Origin: Flavobacterium solisilvae | GTDB taxonomy: Bacteria > Bacteroidota > Bacteroidia > Flavobacteriales > Flavobacteriaceae | Length of the DNA stretch: 64,000 nt | NCBI RefSeq assembly: GCF_012911605.1 | Contig: NZ_JAAMPT010000206.1 | Span: forward strand, 62,001 to 126,000 | Reading direction: 5' to 3' | Shown: positions 46,052 through 54,227 of the stretch, in pieces | Position numbering within the stretch: the first letter of the stretch is position 1 | Layout: each line of letters starts with the position of its first letter | Translations under genes and position numbers: made by a program | Notes under the pieces: model-generated | Told to the model about the DNA's origin: nothing | The model's input: only the letters and a program-made list of their open reading frames with translations | The model's database searches: none

Positions 46052-46525
46052 ATGCAAGAAAAAGCAAAAGATTATTGTAATAAAGCAAATGAATTCCAAT
46101 ACAAAATCAAGAATTTTGCTGAAGCTAGTAATTATTATTTAAAAGCAATTTCTTTAGATTCAGAATTCACAGAAGCGTTGAATGGTTATGCGCAAAATCT
46201 TCGACTAAATGTAAAAGATTACAACCTTGCAATTATATATTATTCTAAAGTCATTGAATTAAATCCTCTCTTTGAATGTGCTTATTTTAGAAGAGGAATT
46301 TGTAAAGGAATGCTAAATGATTTGCATGGACAACTTTACGATTATTCTAAACATATTGAAATAAACAAACCAAAAGCAGACAATTTTATTTCAAGAATTT
46401 TGATAAATTTAAAATTAGAAAATAATTTAGCCGTAATAGAAGATTGCAAAATTGTATTATCCCTAGAACCAAATCATCCTTTTGCATTAAAAACATTAAT
46501 TGAAACTCAAAAAAGAATAATATGA
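46052..46525 (+). CDS. Small TPR protein
   Basis: A protein of 157 residues made of about three tetratricopeptide repeats (FAEASNYYLKAISLDSEFTEALNGYAQNL, YNLAIIYYSKVIELNPLFECAYFRRGICKGM, NNLAVIEDCKIVLSLEPNHPFALKTL). There is no signal peptide, so it is probably cytoplasmic, and it has no catalytic motif. Role unknown. The gene downstream (46664) may be linked to it through a small uncertain frame at about 46532-46666. Confidence 0.7.
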   Translation: MQEKAKDYCNKANEFQYKIKNFAEASNYYLKAISLDSEFTEALNGYAQNLRLNVKDYNLAIIYYSKVIELNPLFECAYFRRGICKGMLNDLHGQLYDYSKHIEINKPKADNFISRILINLKLENNLAVIEDCKIVLSLEPNHPFALKTLIETQKRII

Positions 46526-46663
46526 TAGATAAGTTTTCTTTTTTTACTGTACACTTTTATCATTTAGTGGATTTGTTTTTGCCCTTTATGAAGTAATGGC
46601 TAGACAAAAAATAGAAATGGAAACTTTTACACACCGAAATTTAAAAAGCATATTAAAATATCA

Positions 46664-47104
46664 ATGAGAAAAGAAACTAGTAAAATATTAATAATTATTG
46701 TTTACTTAATAATTACCTCTTGTGAAAAACATAATAAAGAGACTTCAATAACGGAAAAAAAACAAGTTAAAACTTCAAAAAATCATAGTGAAGAAAACCT
46801 CTTTATGGATGATGTAGAAAAAATCACTTTATTATCTATAAGTAAAAACATTCCTCTTAAGCAAGTCAATTCTGTTTTAAAAGATTATTATGATAAAACA
46901 TCTTTAGCTTTTGTTTATAATAACAATTCAGATTATTATGAAAAAGTAATTGACACTATTTCAAAAAAATATAATTTAAGTAACCAAAAAACTGCTTCAA
47001 TAATTTTTAGTTATCAATATGAATTAATTACCGAAGAAGAAATTATAGAAAATTATTTATTAGAAAAAGATGAATATCTTTCAAATCAAGATAACGAATA
47101 TTAA
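46664..47104 (+). CDS. Putative lipoprotein of unknown function
   Basis: A protein of 146 residues. The N-terminus MRKETSKILIIIVYLIITSCEKH has a lipobox-like ITSC, predicting a lipid-anchored protein in the envelope. The remainder is Lys, Asn, Asp and Glu rich with no recognised domain, and ends in a short acidic tail. Its ATG overlaps by ATGA the end of a possible small frame upstream. The gene is exceptionally A+T rich. Confidence 0.6.
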   Translation: MRKETSKILIIIVYLIITSCEKHNKETSITEKKQVKTSKNHSEENLFMDDVEKITLLSISKNIPLKQVNSVLKDYYDKTSLAFVYNNNSDYYEKVIDTISKKYNLSNQKTASIIFSYQYELITEEEIIENYLLEKDEYLSNQDNEY

Positions 47105-47183
47105 AAGTATTCACTCAATAATTTATTCTATTTTTTTTATTATTCATCAAAAAATTAAACCATAAACTTGGAGAAGGTAAACA

Positions 47184-47939
47184 TTACCCCAGCCATTCCT
47201 TAAAATCATTCACGCGTTCGCGAGCAACAATTACCTCATCGTCTTTGTAGGTTGGTAAAATCACTTTCAGTCGGGAATTACTGTGCAACTGAATTTCCTT
47301 AATCGCTTTCATCGGGATAATGAATTTTCTTGAAACACGGTAAAAGTCTTTTGGATCGAGTTCGGTTTCGAGTTGTTCCAAAGTGTTGTCTAACAAATAA
47401 TCGCGATTGTCTAACGTATGCAAATACGTTCCTTTGTTTTCGCTATAGAAACACTCAACTTCTTCAATGGCAATCATTTTCAGTTGTTGTCCCATTTTTA
47501 TCGTGAAGCGTTTTTTGTATTCTCTGTCAATTGGGTTGATCAACATTCGCTTGATCGCTTCAAAATCCAAACTGGTAACCAAACTTTTTTGAAATTGATT
47601 TTTGAATTTGTTAATTGCAATTTCCAAATCGTCTTCGTCAATCGGTTTCAGTAAATAATCAATACTGTTCAGTTTAAATGCTCGCAACGCATATTCATCA
47701 TAAGCCGTGGTAAAAATCACGGCACTTTTAATGTCGATTTGCTCAAATATTTCAAACGACAATCCATCGGAAAGTTGAATATCCAGAAAAATTAAATCGG
47801 GATGTTGATTGGAATTAAACCAAGTAACGGCTTCTTCTACTGAATGTAACATTGTTTTTACGTCTAATCCTAATTTTTCGATCTTTCGTTGCAGTAGTCG
47901 TGCGGCTGGCTTTTCGTCTTCTATGATGATGATGTTCAT
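47184..47939 (-). CDS. LytTR-family response regulator
   Basis: A 251-residue protein from ATG 47939. The receiver domain has EDEKPAARLLQRK, phosphoacceptor D53 (HPDLIFLDIQLSDG) and K in SIDYLLKPIDEDD. The C-terminal half is a LytTR DNA-binding domain: KKRFTIKMGQQLKMIAIEEVECFYSENKGTYLHTLDNRDYLLDNTLEQLETEL and DFYRVSRKFIIPMKAIKEI. LytTR proteins bind pairs of 9-bp direct repeats. Two such sites occur at 50752-50781 and 53040-53069, in front of the TPR/kinase operon and the TonB receptor gene. It is the last gene of the kinase operon. Confidence 0.92.
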   Translation of the reverse strand: MNIIIIEDEKPAARLLQRKIEKLGLDVKTMLHSVEEAVTWFNSNQHPDLIFLDIQLSDGLSFEIFEQIDIKSAVIFTTAYDEYALRAFKLNSIDYLLKPIDEDDLEIAINKFKNQFQKSLVTSLDFEAIKRMLINPIDREYKKRFTIKMGQQLKMIAIEEVECFYSENKGTYLHTLDNRDYLLDNTLEQLETELDPKDFYRVSRKFIIPMKAIKEIQLHSNSRLKVILPTYKDDEVIVARERVNDFKEWLG

Positions 47940-48030
47940 GTTTTGGTTATTTGTGGATTTGGTTATTTGGTTTCTCGAATGCGCTTGAAGTGACAACTGT
48001 GAACTTAAAACTGAGAACTGACAACTGGAA

Positions 48031-48339
48031 TTACTCCCATTTATTGTTCTTTTCTTTTTCCATTAATTCTTTGATTTTCTTTTCTTCCCAGTTTTCACCC
48101 AAAATCATCGATGGAAGAAAAACTGAAAGTCCGTGAGCTACTAATCCAATTCCCCAAAAGAATGGTGTTGTTAATGTTTTCCATTGAAAATAACTTTCGC
48201 CTTCATTTACACTTTGAGCATTTAGTATAAAAATCATAATGTTCACCACAATATAAACGCCAAGATGTGAATAAAATCCTTTGATTTTTTTAACACGTTT
48301 TGCAGCTTCTTGATATCTAATTTCGTCTCTGTTTTCCAT
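48031..48339 (-). CDS. 2TM-domain protein
   Basis: A protein of 102 residues. The pattern YQEAAKRVKKIKGFYSHLGVYIVVNIMIFILNAQ, then WKTLTTPFFWGIGLVAHGLSVF and GENWEEKKIKELMEKEK, matches the 2TM domain: two helices flanked by a conserved R-V-x-x-x-K-G-F-Y and W-E-E-R-K-I-x-E. 2TM proteins are commonly encoded beside LytTR systems in Bacteroidetes, but their role is unknown. It lies between the other 2TM gene and the regulator and is very similar to its neighbour at 48342. Confidence 0.85.
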   Translation of the reverse strand: MENRDEIRYQEAAKRVKKIKGFYSHLGVYIVVNIMIFILNAQSVNEGESYFQWKTLTTPFFWGIGLVAHGLSVFLPSMILGENWEEKKIKELMEKEKNNKWE

Positions 48340-48341
48340 GA

Positions 48342-48647
48342 TTATTCGTAGTATTTGTCTCTTGATTTTTCTTCGTCCATAAATTCTTTAATCTTTTTTT
48401 CTTCCCAATCTTTACCTATGAAAGTAAAAATATTAAAAACCATTATTGCATGAACTAATAGTCCAATTCCCCAACCTAATAATGTCCAAACGAACCATAA
48501 ATACTGTGGTGAATATCTTAAATTGATAAAAATTAACACAATCATTACCAGTATATAGGAAGCCAAATGTGAATAAAAACCTTTGATTTCTTGCACTCGC
48601 TTTTTGGCTTTTTGGTATCGTTCGTATTCAGTTTCTTTTATTTCCAT
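48342..48647 (-). CDS. 2TM-domain protein
   Basis: A protein of 101 residues (from ATG 48647; ATG 48659 is the alternative and overlaps the kinase stop). The sequence YERYQKAKKRVQEIKGFYSHLASYILVMIVLIFINLRYSPQYLWFVWTLLGWGIGLLVHAIMVF and KDWEEKKIKEFMDEEK carries all 2TM landmarks. It is a paralogue of the gene at 48031 and of the 2TM tail fused to the kinase. It follows the kinase with overlapping or 2-base spacing and likely modulates the signalling system in the membrane. Confidence 0.82.
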   Translation of the reverse strand: MEIKETEYERYQKAKKRVQEIKGFYSHLASYILVMIVLIFINLRYSPQYLWFVWTLLGWGIGLLVHAIMVFNIFTFIGKDWEEKKIKEFMDEEKSRDKYYE

Positions 48648-48649
48648 GA

Positions 48650-49990
48650 CTATTTCCATTTGTTATTTTGATTGTTGTCTTTTTCTAGAATTTCTCTAAT
48701 TTTTCGTTCTTCCCAGTTTTTTCCGTAACCAAAAACTTCGAGTGCGTGAAACGTTACGCCCATTCCCCAACCTAACATTGGGAACCAAAACCATTGAAAT
48801 TTTGTGGTACTTAAATTGATAAAAATCAAAATTGGGATTACAAAACAGTAAGAAATCAAGTTGCCATAAAATCCTTTTAATTGATCTACTCTGTCTTTTG
48901 CTTTGGCATAAGCCATATTTTCGTTATAAATATTTTGTGTTTCCATGATGACGATTTGTTTAGTTAAAATTGGAATTTTTACTTTAAAAACTTCTGATGT
49001 TTCTTCCACCAAAACTTTTCTTTCCGAAATTAATGCATAGCGATTGACGATGTTCTGCAGTCCAACGCCTTTTCTATCTTGCAGCACTTCTTTCTTTTGT
49101 AAATTATTCTCAATGATTAAATAATTGTTTTCAATATAAATTTTAATGTGAAGCGGTTTTTGCTCGCTAACTACATTGTGTTTAATGGTATTTTCCAATA
49201 AAAGTTGTAATGACAACGGAACAACTTTGGCTTCTGCATTCTCAAAATCGGTTGGAATTTCGTAGCTAATGCTGTTTTCAAAACGCATTTTCAACAAATT
49301 CATATACGTTTTAGCAAACTGTAATTCTTCTTCTACCGAAACCAATTCTTTGTCTTTTTGTTCCAAAACATAGCGGTAGATTTTAGATAACGAAGTTGTA
49401 AATCGTTGTGCATTATCTGGATTTTCTTCTATCAAAGAACTCAGCACATTCAAGCTGTTGAACAAAAAATGAGGATCGATTTGATTTTTTAAACTCTCAA
49501 ATTTAGCCGATGCTGTTCCGGCGATAACTTTTTGTTCTTTTACTCGATTTTCGTTATACGCTTTGTAGAAATAGAAAGCGTGAATTGCAAGCGTTACAAT
49601 TAAAGTTATAACCGAAGCGACCAAATAGTTTGCCATGGTTTCTTTTTTGAAAAACGCTGCAAAAGTGCTTCCTTCTATGATTACATCTTCAAAAACTCTC
49701 AGTAAAAAAATGGCGACTATCGTTACAACGAATGAAGAAATAAAACCGACTATTATTCTTTTTGGTGTAAATCTATCGGCTTTAAAAATTTTATCTAATC
49801 GCATAAAAACTGCGGCATTGATAAGATACAAAACCACTCCATACATCATTGTATAACCAAAGTTAGTCAGCATTGTATAATCGAAAGCGATACTGCTACC
49901 AACTACAAATCGAATTCCCAATAGTACCATAAAAATTACAAAAGCGATAACTACTGCTTTGATGAACTCTCTGATTAATCTTTGTATCAT
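48650..49990 (-). CDS. LytS-type histidine kinase fused to a C-terminal 2TM domain
   Basis: A 446-residue protein. Four N-terminal helices (about residues 8-144) precede a His_kinase domain: KFESLKNQIDPHFLFNSLNVLSSLIEENPDNAQRF, with phosphoacceptor H174, then ETPLRHEI-like KTYMNLLKMRFENSISYEIP and an ATPase core (LLLENTIKHNVV, LQDRKGVGLQNIVNRYAL). From M349 a full 2TM domain follows: NENMAYAKAKDRVDQLKGFYGNLISYCFVIPILIFINL, GWGMGVTFHALEVFGYGKNWEERKIREILEK. The joined domain is normally a separate protein, like its two neighbours. The target is the LytTR regulator at 47184. It is probably co-transcribed with the TPR gene 46 bases upstream. Confidence 0.88.
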   Translation of the reverse strand: MIQRLIREFIKAVVIAFVIFMVLLGIRFVVGSSIAFDYTMLTNFGYTMMYGVVLYLINAAVFMRLDKIFKADRFTPKRIIVGFISSFVVTIVAIFLLRVFEDVIIEGSTFAAFFKKETMANYLVASVITLIVTLAIHAFYFYKAYNENRVKEQKVIAGTASAKFESLKNQIDPHFLFNSLNVLSSLIEENPDNAQRFTTSLSKIYRYVLEQKDKELVSVEEELQFAKTYMNLLKMRFENSISYEIPTDFENAEAKVVPLSLQLLLENTIKHNVVSEQKPLHIKIYIENNYLIIENNLQKKEVLQDRKGVGLQNIVNRYALISERKVLVEETSEVFKVKIPILTKQIVIMETQNIYNENMAYAKAKDRVDQLKGFYGNLISYCFVIPILIFINLSTTKFQWFWFPMLGWGMGVTFHALEVFGYGKNWEERKIREILEKDNNQNNKWK

Positions 49991-50036
49991 GACTAATTTT
50001 TTTAAAATGAGACTTTTATAAAATAATATCTCCTAA

Positions 50037-50657
50037 TTATTTACAGTTTTTCAAAGCTTCGTTTGCTCTGTCTAAACCCCAATTTGGATGAAAAGCTGTC
50101 TCAGGTTTAAAAGTAGCAAATAATTCGATTGATTTTGCTATTTGTTCGCACATTGGTTTTGTGTCAGCTCCAGACCATTTTGCTCCGCCAATTTCAAATT
50201 CGGCTTTGCTAAAAACTACTCTTGGATTGTTTGGCGCAATGGCTAATGCTTTATAATATTGTTCCATTGCTAATCCTGAATATTTCATCCCGTTTGTCAT
50301 TGGATCCTGGACTAAAACTGCTGTATAAACCATTGCTTGTAATACCATAATTTCGGCATTGTTAGGCGAAATCAACGTTGCGTTGTCAACAGCATTTTGA
50401 GCTTTTTCGATTAAAGCGGTTGCTTTTTCTCTGTTTTTTGGATTAAATGCTTCGATAGCATTAATCATCCCGATGTAGTAACTTGGCAACCAATTTGTTT
50501 TTTCTGCCGATGCAATTCTTTCAAATAAAGCGGTTGCTTCTGCTGGTTTCCCTTCGCCCCAAAGTGATAATGCTTTTTGCATTCCTGTTTCATATTGGGT
50601 TTGTGCTGCTAACATTGAGCAAACAAAAAATGCGGTAATGGTGATAATTGTTTTCAT
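50037..50657 (-). CDS. Secreted TPR-like protein of the LytTR locus
   Basis: A protein of 206 residues with a signal peptide (MKTIITITAFFVCSMLAAQ). TPR-like repeats include KALSLWGEGKPAEATALFERIASAEKTNWLPSYYIGMI and YYKALAIAPNNPRVVFSKAEFEIG. Its C-terminal GLDRANEALKNCK also fits. It is the first gene of the operon encoding the kinase, 2TM proteins and LytTR regulator, so it may provide the periplasmic input or be a target. Its promoter contains a LytTR-type double site. Confidence 0.75.
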   Translation of the reverse strand: MKTIITITAFFVCSMLAAQTQYETGMQKALSLWGEGKPAEATALFERIASAEKTNWLPSYYIGMINAIEAFNPKNREKATALIEKAQNAVDNATLISPNNAEIMVLQAMVYTAVLVQDPMTNGMKYSGLAMEQYYKALAIAPNNPRVVFSKAEFEIGGAKWSGADTKPMCEQIAKSIELFATFKPETAFHPNWGLDRANEALKNCK

Positions 50658-50710
50658 GATTTTTAATTTTTAATTATTGATGAATTGAAACTTTGTTTTT
50701 AATTACACTT

Positions 50711-50781
50711 CAAAAGTATCTCGGATTGTATTCCTATAAAACTTATTCTTACCGAACTGTTGATTTTGATGGATGAATTGT
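50711..50781 (-). promoter_or_regulatory. LytTR-type double site and promoter of the TPR/kinase operon
   Basis: On the minus strand: ACAATTCAT (50781-50773), 12 bases, ACAGTTCGG (50760-50752), 10 bases, TTTTATAG (50741-50734), 15 bases, TACTTTTG (50718-50711). Two 9-bp repeats 12 bases apart fit the LytTR consensus (pattern [TA][AC][CA]GTTN[AG][TG]; second repeat 9/9, first 8/9). The same layout with identical spacings lies upstream of the TonB receptor gene at 52999-53069. Confidence 0.7.
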
Positions 50782-50823
50782 TTTTTTTTAGTGAATAGTA
50801 ATTAGCTGTACTACTTTTTACTA

Positions 50824-52977
50824 TTACAAATTATTCAACTGATTATCTTTTTTGTTATCGCTGATGGTCCAAAAGAAACCTACAAAGAAAAACTGATCTG
50901 CCGTTGGACGAATTTCTCTTCTTTCGTAAATGCCATTCGTATTTACAGTATTTGCATATTCATAACCAAAAACATTTTGCGTTGCTAAAACATTAGAAAC
51001 TGATACATACAAAATCTTTTGTTGCGAAAGTAAATATGCCCAACCCAAACTTAAATTGTTGTAACTTTTTGTTTTTGATGCCATGAAATTAGCTTCATTT
51101 GGATTGTTGTATGGTCTTCCAGAAGAAAAACTATTGGTAATACTTAATTGCGATTTTAATTTATTTATCCACCATTTAGAAACTACACTCAAACTATGAT
51201 TTGCAACAAAATTTGGTGTAACAGTTGTTGGATAATTTTTATAATCTCTTTGCGTATCGATATATGAATAAGAAACCCAATATTCTAAATTTTTAATCGT
51301 GCTGTTGTCTCTCCAAAGCATTTCAAAACCTTTTGCGTAACCCGAACCTGCATTGGTAAACTGACTATCAAACTGAGAAACATTGGTGTCAAATTTTACT
51401 AAATCGCTGTATTTTTTATAGTAAGCTTCAGCTCTAAACAATTTGCGGTTTTTATTATACAAAAAGTTTAAAATATAATGGTCTGCTTTTTCGCTGCTTA
51501 AATAATCGGCATATTTTAAATAATCTTGTCTTGGTGCTTGCGTAAAACTTCCATAAGCCAATGAAAACTGTCCACTTTTAGAAACTTTGTAAGCTAATGA
51601 AGCTCTTGGCGACACAACTGTTTCTTCTAGTAAATCATTGTTAGATAAACGAACACCTAGTTTTCCGGCAAACTTTTTAGAGAAGAAAATATCGGTTTCG
51701 GCATAAGTTGCAGCAATATTAGCATTGTATCCACTTTTGAATGTAAAATCTTCATTTGAATTAAAGCTTTCATCAAACTTAGTAATGAAATAATCCGCAC
51801 CAAAAGTCAACTTTACTCTATCGGAAAACGATTTTTTCAATCGCATTTTTAGGTGTGATGAATGTTCGTTATTTTCGACATCGTTTACATCGAGACCAAT
51901 TTTATTTTGCCCATAACCATAGCTCAATCCAGAAAATAATTGCCAATGATTACTAAGATTTGCTTTATAGGAAGCATTCAAATAAAAATTATTGTTGTTT
52001 AAATCTACTCTGGTTTTTGTTGTAGAATTGATGCTTTCTTGATTGATATCAAACTGCGAAGCGTCAAAAGCTGCGTATAATTTGAATAAACCATTTTCAA
52101 AATCATGCCGATAAACCGCTTCGCCCGAAAGTGATTGAAACGGTTTGTTCCAATCAGCGTTTTGTGGAATTAATCTTTGATACGGTTCTAAATTGATGTA
52201 AGCTGTGTTGAAAGAGATGGAGTTTTTTCCCCATTTTTGAGTATTTGCCAATCCTAAACCAACCGTCATCAAGGAAATATCTGTTTTTTCTTCCACCATT
52301 TCATCTTGAGTATTTAACAACAAAACACTTGAAAGCGCTTCGCCATATTCTGCAGAATAACCACCAGTTGAAAACGACATTCCACTAAAAAGAAATGGCG
52401 AAAATCGTCCACGAGTTGGCACATTTGCCGTTGTTGCACCATAAGGTTGCGCCACTCGAATTCCGTCAACAAAGGTTTGAGTTTCATCGGCTTCGCCACC
52501 ACGAACAAAAAGTCGTCCATCTTCGCCAACAGTATTTGTTCCTGGCAAGGTTTGCAACGCCGAAACAATATCGCCCATTGCACCAGCAGTTGTTACAATA
52601 TCTAGTGGTTTTAAAACTGAAATTCGTGCTTTTTCGCCTGCATCAAATGTTCCTGCAGTAACAATTACCGCATCAAGAGAATTTACACTTTCTCTAAGTT
52701 TTACCGTTTTGTTTTTATAATTTGCTACATCTATAGCTATTGAAAGTGTTTCATAAGTCACAAAACTAATGACCAAAGTTTGATTACCAGTTGTTGTCGT
52801 TGAAAAGCTAAACTTCCCATTTTCATCGGATGTTGCGCCATCATAAGTACCATCAATATAAATATTGGCACCAGCAATAGGTTTGTTTTTTTCGTCAAGA
52901 ACAGTTCCAGAAATTTCGTTTTGAGCTAAAACAGTAAAGCTTAAAAAGAATAAGATAAAGGTGTAAAAAGTTTTCAT
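50824..52977 (-). CDS. TonB-dependent receptor with CarboxypepD_reg-like domain
   Basis: A 717-residue protein from ATG 52977 with a signal peptide (MKTFYTFILFFLSFTVLAQ). Residues about 20-110 are a carboxypeptidase-regulatory-like domain (ISGTVLDEKNKPIAGANIYIDGTYDGATSDENGKFSFSTT). The plug has VSALQTLPGTNTVGEDGRLFVRGGEADETQTFVDGIRV. The rest is a barrel of about 20 strands ending near ...FFVGFFWTI. Such receptors import siderophores, vitamins or oligomers with TonB energy. It is divergent from DoxX and lies in front of the LytTR operon. Its promoter holds a LytTR-type double site, so it is a predicted target. Confidence 0.9.
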   Translation of the reverse strand: MKTFYTFILFFLSFTVLAQNEISGTVLDEKNKPIAGANIYIDGTYDGATSDENGKFSFSTTTTGNQTLVISFVTYETLSIAIDVANYKNKTVKLRESVNSLDAVIVTAGTFDAGEKARISVLKPLDIVTTAGAMGDIVSALQTLPGTNTVGEDGRLFVRGGEADETQTFVDGIRVAQPYGATTANVPTRGRFSPFLFSGMSFSTGGYSAEYGEALSSVLLLNTQDEMVEEKTDISLMTVGLGLANTQKWGKNSISFNTAYINLEPYQRLIPQNADWNKPFQSLSGEAVYRHDFENGLFKLYAAFDASQFDINQESINSTTKTRVDLNNNNFYLNASYKANLSNHWQLFSGLSYGYGQNKIGLDVNDVENNEHSSHLKMRLKKSFSDRVKLTFGADYFITKFDESFNSNEDFTFKSGYNANIAATYAETDIFFSKKFAGKLGVRLSNNDLLEETVVSPRASLAYKVSKSGQFSLAYGSFTQAPRQDYLKYADYLSSEKADHYILNFLYNKNRKLFRAEAYYKKYSDLVKFDTNVSQFDSQFTNAGSGYAKGFEMLWRDNSTIKNLEYWVSYSYIDTQRDYKNYPTTVTPNFVANHSLSVVSKWWINKLKSQLSITNSFSSGRPYNNPNEANFMASKTKSYNNLSLGWAYLLSQQKILYVSVSNVLATQNVFGYEYANTVNTNGIYERREIRPTADQFFFVGFFWTISDNKKDNQLNNL

Positions 52978-52998
52978 AGTGGTTGTATTTTGATAGGA

Positions 52999-53069
52999 CA
53001 AAATTGCATGAAGAACAAAAACTATAAAATATTTATTTACCGAACTGTAGAAATTAGTGGATGAAGTGT
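52999..53069 (-). promoter_or_regulatory. LytTR-type double site and promoter of the TonB receptor gene
   Basis: On the minus strand: ACACTTCAT (53069-53061), 12 bases, ACAGTTCGG (53048-53040), 10 bases, TTTTATAG (53029-53022), 15 bases, CAATTTTG (53006-52999). Spacings are identical to those at 50711-50781. The second repeat and the flank GTAA are identical in both sites. The start codon is 21 bases downstream. Confidence 0.7.
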
Positions 53070-53162
53070 TGTTGTTTTATTTTTAAAGAAAAATATTCGG
53101 TCTATAACTTTTATCACTTCTTTTTGTATCTTTATTTTTCAAACCAAAAAACAAAATAAAAA

Positions 53163-53546
53163 ATGGGTAAAAACACTGACCTCGGATTATTATTCCTTCG
53201 AATTAGCGTTGGCGGATTAATGCTTTTTCACGGCGTTGCAAAATTGATGCATGGCATTGAATTTCTTGTTCAATCGATGGGAACATTTGGCTATGCCGTT
53301 TATATTGGAGAAGTTTTGGCTCCTTTGGCTATTTTAATTGGCTGGCGAACACGAATTGCCGCTGTAATCTTAGCTATCAATTGTATTGTAGCCGTTGGAG
53401 TTGCTCACAGCAACGAACTTTTTTCACTTTCAGAACACGGCGGATATGCCAACGAATTATTAATGTTATACCTTCTTGGTGCTGTAGCTTTATTTTTTAC
53501 AGGCGCAGGAAAACATGCTATTTCTTCTCAAAATACTTGGGACTAA
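53163..53546 (+). CDS. DoxX family membrane protein
   Basis: A protein of 127 residues with four hydrophobic segments and the DoxX pattern: DLGLLFLRISVGGLMLFHGVAKLMHGIEFL, GYAVYIGEVLAPLAILIGWRTRIAAVILAINCIVAV, then GGYANELLMLYLLGAVALFFTGAGKHAI. DoxX proteins are membrane subunits related to quinol oxidases; some protect against oxidative stress. It is divergent from the TonB receptor gene and ends in its own terminator (53555-53596). Confidence 0.88.
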   Translation: MGKNTDLGLLFLRISVGGLMLFHGVAKLMHGIEFLVQSMGTFGYAVYIGEVLAPLAILIGWRTRIAAVILAINCIVAVGVAHSNELFSLSEHGGYANELLMLYLLGAVALFFTGAGKHAISSQNTWD

Positions 53547-53554
53547 AAATTTCA

Positions 53555-53596
53555 TTCGTCCTGAAAATTGATTGTTTTCAGGACGAATTTTATTTT
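53555..53596 (+). terminator. Rho-independent terminator after doxX
   Basis: A perfect 13-bp stem, TTCGTCCTGAAAA (53555-53567) with TTTTCAGGACGAA (53575-53587), a seven-base loop, and TTTTATTTT directly after. It lies nine bases after the doxX stop. Confidence 0.85.
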
Positions 53597-53729
53597 AAAA
53601 CAATTGTTGTGCTGTTCTTCAACAAGTTGACGAATTACATCAAAAAATTGCCAAAACAAAAATCTAATCTTAACAGTATTATTAAATAATTTTCATTAGC
53701 ATTGCAACTTCAAAAAACTAACCTACCAA

Positions 53730-54122
53730 ATGAAAATTATCAAATCGCTACTTACGTTTGCTGCGATATTCTCAATGAATTCGGGCAATGCACAAGTAAT
53801 CATTCAAATGTGGCCCGAAATTAAAAACTACCACGAGCTGATGACAAAGTCATACAAATCAGCAAAAAAAGGAGATTTTAATCCTATCAAAAATTACGCA
53901 ACAACTCTTTCTAAAGATGCCGAAAAACTTTGTATTGAAAACATGCCCCAAAATTTTAGACAACCTAAAACTATTGAAGCATTAGTAAAACTAAAAAGAG
54001 AAAGCAAAAGCATCAAAGAATTAGTAGAGAACAAAGCTTCAAACAACGAGATTTTTGAAACCTTAAAATCAATTCATCATACGTTTATAAAAATGTCGGA
54101 TTTGTGCTGTCAAAAGAAATAA
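53730..54122 (+). CDS. Secreted hypothetical protein, four-helix-like
   Basis: A protein of 130 residues with a signal peptide (MKIIKSLLTFAAIFSMNSGNAQ). The mature part is helical: EIKNYHELMTKSYKSAKKGDFNPIKNYATTLSKDAEKLC, then KTIEALVKLKRESKSIKELVENKASNNEIFETLKSIHHTFIKMSDLCCQ. The size and helix count resemble a four-helix bundle, such as the cytochrome c' or heavy-metal-sensor type, but no CxxCH haem motif is seen. The IHH...DLCC cluster could bind metal. I do not recognise a family. Confidence 0.6.
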   Translation: MKIIKSLLTFAAIFSMNSGNAQVIIQMWPEIKNYHELMTKSYKSAKKGDFNPIKNYATTLSKDAEKLCIENMPQNFRQPKTIEALVKLKRESKSIKELVENKASNNEIFETLKSIHHTFIKMSDLCCQKK

Positions 54123-54198
54123 TCTATTCAACATTTTTTTAGCATAATTTGTTATCAACAAATCACAAATCATAAACCGATTTCCTAAAATTATATTT

Positions 54199-54206
54199 TA
54201 CCTTTG
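54199..54206 (+). promoter_or_regulatory. Candidate -7 box for the gene at 54228
   Basis: TACCTTTG is an exact TAnnTTTG match 21 bases before the ATG at 54228 and overlaps the alternative TTG start at 54204, supporting the later ATG. Confidence 0.5.
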
Positions 54207-54227
54207 TTGGCTCAAAAAAAAAGGATT

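Noticed and set aside
52314..52661. Frames of 88-89 codons in other frames of the TonB receptor gene
   Set aside because: The translations are low-complexity (His, Gln, Leu rich) shadows of the receptor coding sequence.
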